From: Thermodesulfobacteriaceae bacterium UBA6232
GTDB lineage: Bacteria; Desulfobacterota; Thermodesulfobacteria; Thermodesulfobacteriales; Thermodesulfobacteriaceae
DNA: 17,433 nt
Direction: 5' to 3'
Assembly (NCBI GenBank): GCA_002441555.1
Contig: DJWK01000012.1
Coordinates: 1 to 17,433, forward strand
The notes beneath the pieces are model-generated. The model was not told the origin of the DNA, made no database searches, and saw only the letters and a list, made by a program, of their open reading frames with translations. Made by a program: the position numbers and the translations under genes. This document shows, in pieces, positions 14,889-17,433 of the stretch; position 1 is the stretch's first letter, and each line of letters starts with the position of its first letter.

Positions 14889-16970
14889 TTAAATCTTATT
14901 AATTTTTACGAAGGTTTCAAAAAGTGGGCAATTTCCACCCACAGTAACTGTTAGCTTTCCTTTCATTAAGCGCACATCACTTGCTCCCTTTCCAAAGGAC
15001 CGGGTTCTTACGGGAACAGGATCACCAAATCCATGAAGCATAAAGGCTACTTCAGGATGCACATATGGGGATACCCTCACTTTTATTTTTTCTGAGACCC
15101 CATTAGAGGATACTTCCACAAGATCTCCCTCTTTAACTCCAAATTTTTTGGCAGCCTCTGGATGAATATAAAGGTAGTTTTCTGGACAAAGCTCATTGAG
15201 ATAGGGATTATTACTTGTGGTTCTTCCCTGGGTATGCACCGCCACTTTTCCAGACACAAGTCTTAACATTCCCTCAGGAGGTGCCTCTGGCCTCTCGTAA
15301 GGAGCAAGAGAGGGAACTCCTGCTTTTTCTAAAAACTCTGAATAGGCTTCAATTTTTCCAGAGGGAGTATTAAATTTGAGGTTATTTCTGTCATACCAGA
15401 TGGGATCCTTTGTTAAATCTATAACGCCTTTTTTACTGAAATCTTCAAAGGTAAAACCTGTTCCTTCAAGCTGCCAGTTAACCATCTCAATTTCATCCTT
15501 CCAGGGAAAATATTCTCCCTTACCAAGCCTTTCCGCCAAAGCTTTAAAGATTTGAAACCTACTTCTTGCATCAAATCTCGGCTCTATTACTTTCTGTCTT
15601 AAGGCTAGTTGTGGCTTTAAACCCTTTCTGACTATTACATTATCTGTTCTTTCAAGATAGGTGGCTTCAGGCAAGATTACATCGGCATACCAGGAGGTCC
15701 AGCTCCAGTTCACATCAATAGCAACAACTAAATCAAGCTTATCAAAGGCCTTAATCCAGACTTCAGGATCAGGCATAGAAGCAAGGGGGTCATGCCTCAT
15801 GGCAATATAAGCCTTAACAGGATAGGGCTCACCCGTCTCTATAACCTCAGGCAAGACTTGAAGCATGCCCCACTGGCCTCTTATCCAGGGATATTTGGTT
15901 CCAGCTCCGTCGCAGCGCTCCTCTTCAACCTTGGGAGCAATGGAGGTTGGTTGTTTTATTTTAACTCCAGCGTCTCCTGCACCTTTAGAAATAAAAATTC
16001 CACCCTTGGCCTCATAGCTACCCATGAGGGCATTAAGGATGTAAACAGCCCTTCTGAAATGAAAATCCTGAGAATTCCAGGCAGTCATCCAGCCAGGATG
16101 GAAAATCACTGAAGGTTTTGCTTCCGCTGCCTCATAGGCAATTTTTCTTATCTCCTCAGCGGGGATTCCCGTTTCTTTTTCTGCCCACTCAGGGGTATAG
16201 GGCTGAATAAAGCTTCTTAAATAATCAAGCCCAATTACATATTTATTAACAAAATCTGCGTCATAAAGGTGCTGATTAAGAATTACATTAATAAGGGCAA
16301 GGGCAAGGGCATAATCCGTTCCTGGGTTAATAATAAAAAATTTATAAGCCTTAGAGGCTGTATAAGTCCAGCGCACATCTATGTAGACCATTTTTCCGCC
16401 TGAATTTATCATTTCAATTACATTTCTTGCCTCTCCAGTAATAAGGCTTTCAAGGAGATTTCTTCCAAATACCACCATATATTTACAGTTTTTGTAATCA
16501 TAGCCCACAGTGTTTCTGGCATGTCCAGCAACACTCATATGGGCATTATGCACAGAGTTGGAACAAGTAGCATGATGGGTAAAATAATTGGGAGAACCTA
16601 TAGCCCTTAAAAAGAGCTTATGAAGTTCGGTATGAGGCCCTCCTCTATCACTTAAGGCAATAGCTTTAGCACCATAATTTTCTATAATATTTTTAAGTTT
16701 GTCTGCGATAAAATCTAAGGCCTCATCCCAGGTAACCCTTCTCCATTTACCAGAACCTCTTTCCCCATCTCTTATCATAGGATACTGAGGCCTTTCATTG
16801 TCATACTCAAAAGCAACCCCTGCTGCCCCTCTTGGACAAAGACTTTTTGCCCCAAAGACATGGGGATTACCCCAGATGTGCTTTATTACCCCTCCCTCTA
16901 CTTCCACCATAATGGGACATCTTCCCGTGCACATGCAACAAAGACTATAAACCACTTTTCTATCAGCCAT
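14889..16970 (-). CDS. Molybdopterin (Mo/W-bisPGD) oxidoreductase, DMSO reductase family, PhsA/PsrA-like
   Basis: Catalytic subunit of 693 residues in the DMSO reductase superfamily. An N-terminal 4Fe-4S site is complete: C11-x2-C14-x3-C18-x26-C45, followed by PRG. The likely metal ligand is C136 in HHATCSNSVHNAH, a plain cysteine codon. The C-terminal part has the beta-barrel cap that binds the second pterin (about 580-693). Sequence style is nearest to thiosulfate/polysulfide reductase catalytic subunits, but substrate cannot be read from sequence; formate, polysulfide or another sulfur compound are options. The ATG has a clear GGAGGGAG, and there is no twin-arginine signal, so unlike most PhsA/PsrA proteins it should stay in the cytoplasm. 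It is the first gene of the complex I operon, where it may replace the NuoG-containing input module, which is itself homologous to this family. Confidence 0.9.
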   Translation of the reverse strand: MADRKVVYSLCCMCTGRCPIMVEVEGGVIKHIWGNPHVFGAKSLCPRGAAGVAFEYDNERPQYPMIRDGERGSGKWRRVTWDEALDFIADKLKNIIENYGAKAIALSDRGGPHTELHKLFLRAIGSPNYFTHHATCSNSVHNAHMSVAGHARNTVGYDYKNCKYMVVFGRNLLESLITGEARNVIEMINSGGKMVYIDVRWTYTASKAYKFFIINPGTDYALALALINVILNQHLYDADFVNKYVIGLDYLRSFIQPYTPEWAEKETGIPAEEIRKIAYEAAEAKPSVIFHPGWMTAWNSQDFHFRRAVYILNALMGSYEAKGGIFISKGAGDAGVKIKQPTSIAPKVEEERCDGAGTKYPWIRGQWGMLQVLPEVIETGEPYPVKAYIAMRHDPLASMPDPEVWIKAFDKLDLVVAIDVNWSWTSWYADVILPEATYLERTDNVIVRKGLKPQLALRQKVIEPRFDARSRFQIFKALAERLGKGEYFPWKDEIEMVNWQLEGTGFTFEDFSKKGVIDLTKDPIWYDRNNLKFNTPSGKIEAYSEFLEKAGVPSLAPYERPEAPPEGMLRLVSGKVAVHTQGRTTSNNPYLNELCPENYLYIHPEAAKKFGVKEGDLVEVSSNGVSEKIKVRVSPYVHPEVAFMLHGFGDPVPVRTRSFGKGASDVRLMKGKLTVTVGGNCPLFETFVKINKI

Positions 16971-17010
16971 AACTCCCTCCTATTTTATTTTCTCTTTTGG
17001 TTTGTTATTA

Positions 17011-17026
17011 TTCAAAAGCTGTGCCT
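17011..17026 (-). promoter_or_regulatory. Sigma-54-like promoter for the molybdopterin/nuo operon
   Basis: Reading the minus strand, AGGCAC-AGCTT-TTGAA matches the -24/-12 pattern TGGCAC-N5-TTGCW with the GG intact, correct spacing, and one key deviation (GA in place of GC at -12). The predicted start is near 17000, giving a leader of about 30 bases that contains the GGAGGGAG site before ATG 16970. No better sigma-70 type promoter is visible. A sigma-54 activator gene lies in the same window. Confidence 0.45.
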
Positions 17027-17078
17027 ATTTTCTTTCTAAACAATTTCTAATTATTTTCTTGAATAAAATGTCTATTCT

Positions 17079-17114
17079 GAACCAATTGGCACAAATCAGT
17101 GTTCCATTTGGAAC
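17079..17114. promoter_or_regulatory. Tandem dyads, candidate activator binding sites
   Basis: Two 14-base dyads, GAACCAATTGGCAC (17079-17092) and GTTCCATTTGGAAC (17101-17114), both fit G-N2-CC-N4-GG-N2-C. The second is a perfect 6-bp inverted repeat around TT. Their centres are 22 bases apart, about two helical turns, so two dimers would sit on the same face. They lie about 85 and 107 bases upstream of the predicted operon start, the usual distance for a sigma-54 enhancer, and about 95 and 118 bases upstream of the opposite promoter. Confidence 0.45.
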
Positions 17115-17175
17115 AATTTAAAGTTTTCATTTAACTTCCCAACCCTTTATAATTGTGTCTAAATATTCTTAAATA

Positions 17176-17192
17176 CTGGCACAATTTTTGAT
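17176..17192 (+). promoter_or_regulatory. Sigma-54-like promoter reading rightward
   Basis: CTGGCAC-AATTT-TTGAT matches the sigma-54 consensus at the whole -24 element and the TT/G of the -12 element, with the same GA-for-GC change seen in the opposite promoter. A start near 17203 would give a transcript of about 85 bases that ends at the terminator at 17252-17287, with no open reading frame of note. Confidence 0.4.
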
Positions 17193-17221
17193 ATTTGTTT
17201 CTTTGAAATCAAAAGGTTCCA

Positions 17222-17270
17222 CCCCTCCTCCCCCCTCCCTACAATGTCACTCCCCTCCTCGCCCCCTCCC
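17222..17270. repeat. Imperfect direct repeat of a C-rich segment
   Basis: CCCCTCCTC followed by CCCCCTCCC occurs at 17222-17239, and again at 17252-17270 with one inserted G between the two halves. The copies are 30 bases apart. The second copy supplies the left arm of the terminator stem. Both copies could pair with the right arm GAGGAGGGG. Confidence 0.8.
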
Positions 17271-17351
17271 GAGGAGGGGTTTTTTTATTTTTCACCTGTT
17301 ATTTCTAAAAGCATGTCACACCTTTTTACCAGTTTGAAATGTCACATCTTT
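17244..17351. repeat. Three ATGTCAC repeats, possible insertion sequence end
   Basis: ATGTCAC occurs at 17244, 17313 and 17339. The latter two are part of ATGTCACA-C/T-CTTT and are 26 bases apart. One overlaps the stop codon of the putative transposase and one lies inside its final codons. Such repeats at a transposase 3' end may be transposase binding sites in the terminal region of an insertion sequence; the outer boundary cannot be fixed from one end. Confidence 0.35.
17252..17287 (+). terminator. Rho-independent terminator
   Basis: A perfect 10-bp GC-rich stem (CCCCTCCTCG at 17252-17261 with CGAGGAGGGG at 17270-17279), an 8-base C-rich loop, then seven T's from 17280 and further T's after one A. 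The T-run lies on the + strand side only, so it acts on rightward transcription and would shield the leftward gene at the edge from antisense reading. Confidence 0.85.
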
Positions 17352-17432
17352 CTTTTTAACTTTCCATCCCTTTCTCCAAGGATGATCCGGTGAAGGTTTT
17401 TTTACCTTCTTATCTTCCAAAAGCTCCCTCTT
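17316..17432 (-). CDS. C-terminal tail of a probable transposase/integrase-core protein (partial)
   Basis: A minus-strand frame open from the right edge ends with TGA at 17316-17318 and gives 38 residues, basic throughout, including KKPSPDHPWRKGWKVKKK. A lysine-rich tail with an HPWR motif after the catalytic core is, from memory, common in rve-type DDE transposases. The repeats over its 3' end support a mobile element. The rest of the gene lies outside the window, so this is tentative. Confidence 0.4.
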   Translation of the reverse strand, partial: KRELLEDKKVKKPSPDHPWRKGWKVKKKDVTFQTGKKV

Positions 17433-17433
17433 A

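Larger units (their letters stand above)
17203..17287 (+). ncRNA. Candidate small C-rich RNA
   Basis: The predicted unit runs from the sigma-54-like promoter to the terminator. It carries a CU-rich stretch (17222-17240) and a terminator loop of CCCCCUCC, both complementary to purine-rich ribosome binding sites such as the GGGAGGG before the ferredoxin gene. This resembles anti-Shine-Dalgarno type small RNAs, but there is no expression evidence, and the promoter call is itself tentative. Confidence 0.3.
16971..17315. other. Intergenic regulatory region, no protein gene seen
   Basis: Stretch of 345 bases without a convincing coding frame. The part next to the operon is AT-rich and holds two sigma-54-like promoters in opposite orientation around a pair of dyads. 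The part from about 17220 to 17290 is strikingly C-rich on this strand and ends in a terminator. A TATAAT at about 17151 (+) has no good -35 element in front, so I do not call it a promoter. Confidence 0.7.

Noticed and set aside
15792..16112. Open frame on the + strand inside the molybdopterin gene
   Set aside because: Shadow frame antisense to a well-supported gene. The same applies to the other short opposite-strand frames within dnaE, the regulator, nuoD, nuoB and the ferredoxin gene.
14889..16970. Selenocysteine in the molybdopterin enzyme, as in many formate dehydrogenases
   Set aside because: The metal-ligand codon in HHATCSNSVH is a normal cysteine codon, and no in-frame TGA interrupts the gene.
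17145..17160. TATAAT near 17151 as a sigma-70 promoter
   Set aside because: No acceptable -35 element at 16-18 bases upstream, and AT-rich sequence yields such hexamers often.
1..17433. CRISPR array, tRNA or rRNA genes
   Set aside because: No regularly spaced repeat array and no stretch resembling a tRNA cloverleaf or rRNA was seen; nearly the whole window is protein-coding.

Overview
The window looks like chromosome from a low-GC, probably thermophilic anaerobe. My best guess is a Thermodesulfobacteria-like sulfur or sulfate metaboliser. That guess rests on low GC, on two MrpD-like antiporter subunits of a style I associate with deltaproteobacterial lineages, and on a PhsA/PsrA-like molybdopterin enzyme; no marker gene proves it.

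Layout. Bases 1-1703 (+) are the 3' half of dnaE, whose 5' part lies outside the window. It overlaps by ATGA a sigma-54 enhancer-binding protein (1700-3094, +) with a degenerate receiver domain. From 16970 down to 3047 the minus strand is one tightly packed 15-gene operon of about 13.9 kb: molybdopterin oxidoreductase, four-cluster ferredoxin, nuoB, nuoD, nuoI, nuoA, nuoC, nuoH, nuoJ, nuoK, an MrpD/NuoM-like subunit, a small two-helix membrane protein, a NuoL/MrpD-like subunit, nuoM and nuoN. Genes overlap or are separated by 0-20 bases. nuoN and the regulator gene converge and overlap at their 3' ends. The right 450 bases hold a regulatory region with two divergent sigma-54-like promoters around a pair of dyads, a C-rich duplicated segment ending in a strong + strand terminator, and the C-terminal tail of a probable transposase on the minus strand.

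Working together. The operon encodes a complex I without the NADH module (no nuoE, nuoF or nuoG). A cytoplasmic molybdopterin enzyme and a polyferredoxin head the operon instead, so the likely design is: molybdopterin enzyme, then ferredoxin, then NuoI/NuoB/CD, then quinone, with ion pumping by four rather than three antiporter-like subunits.

The most striking feature is in nuoB. The codon for the first cysteine of the tandem Cys-Cys that ligates cluster N2 is an in-frame TGA (14249-14251). A 7-bp hairpin with an AGGU loop follows 23 bases later, within the geometry accepted for bacterial SECIS elements. This makes NuoB a candidate selenoprotein with selenocysteine at an Fe-S ligand position; a simple ORF caller would truncate it to 125 residues.
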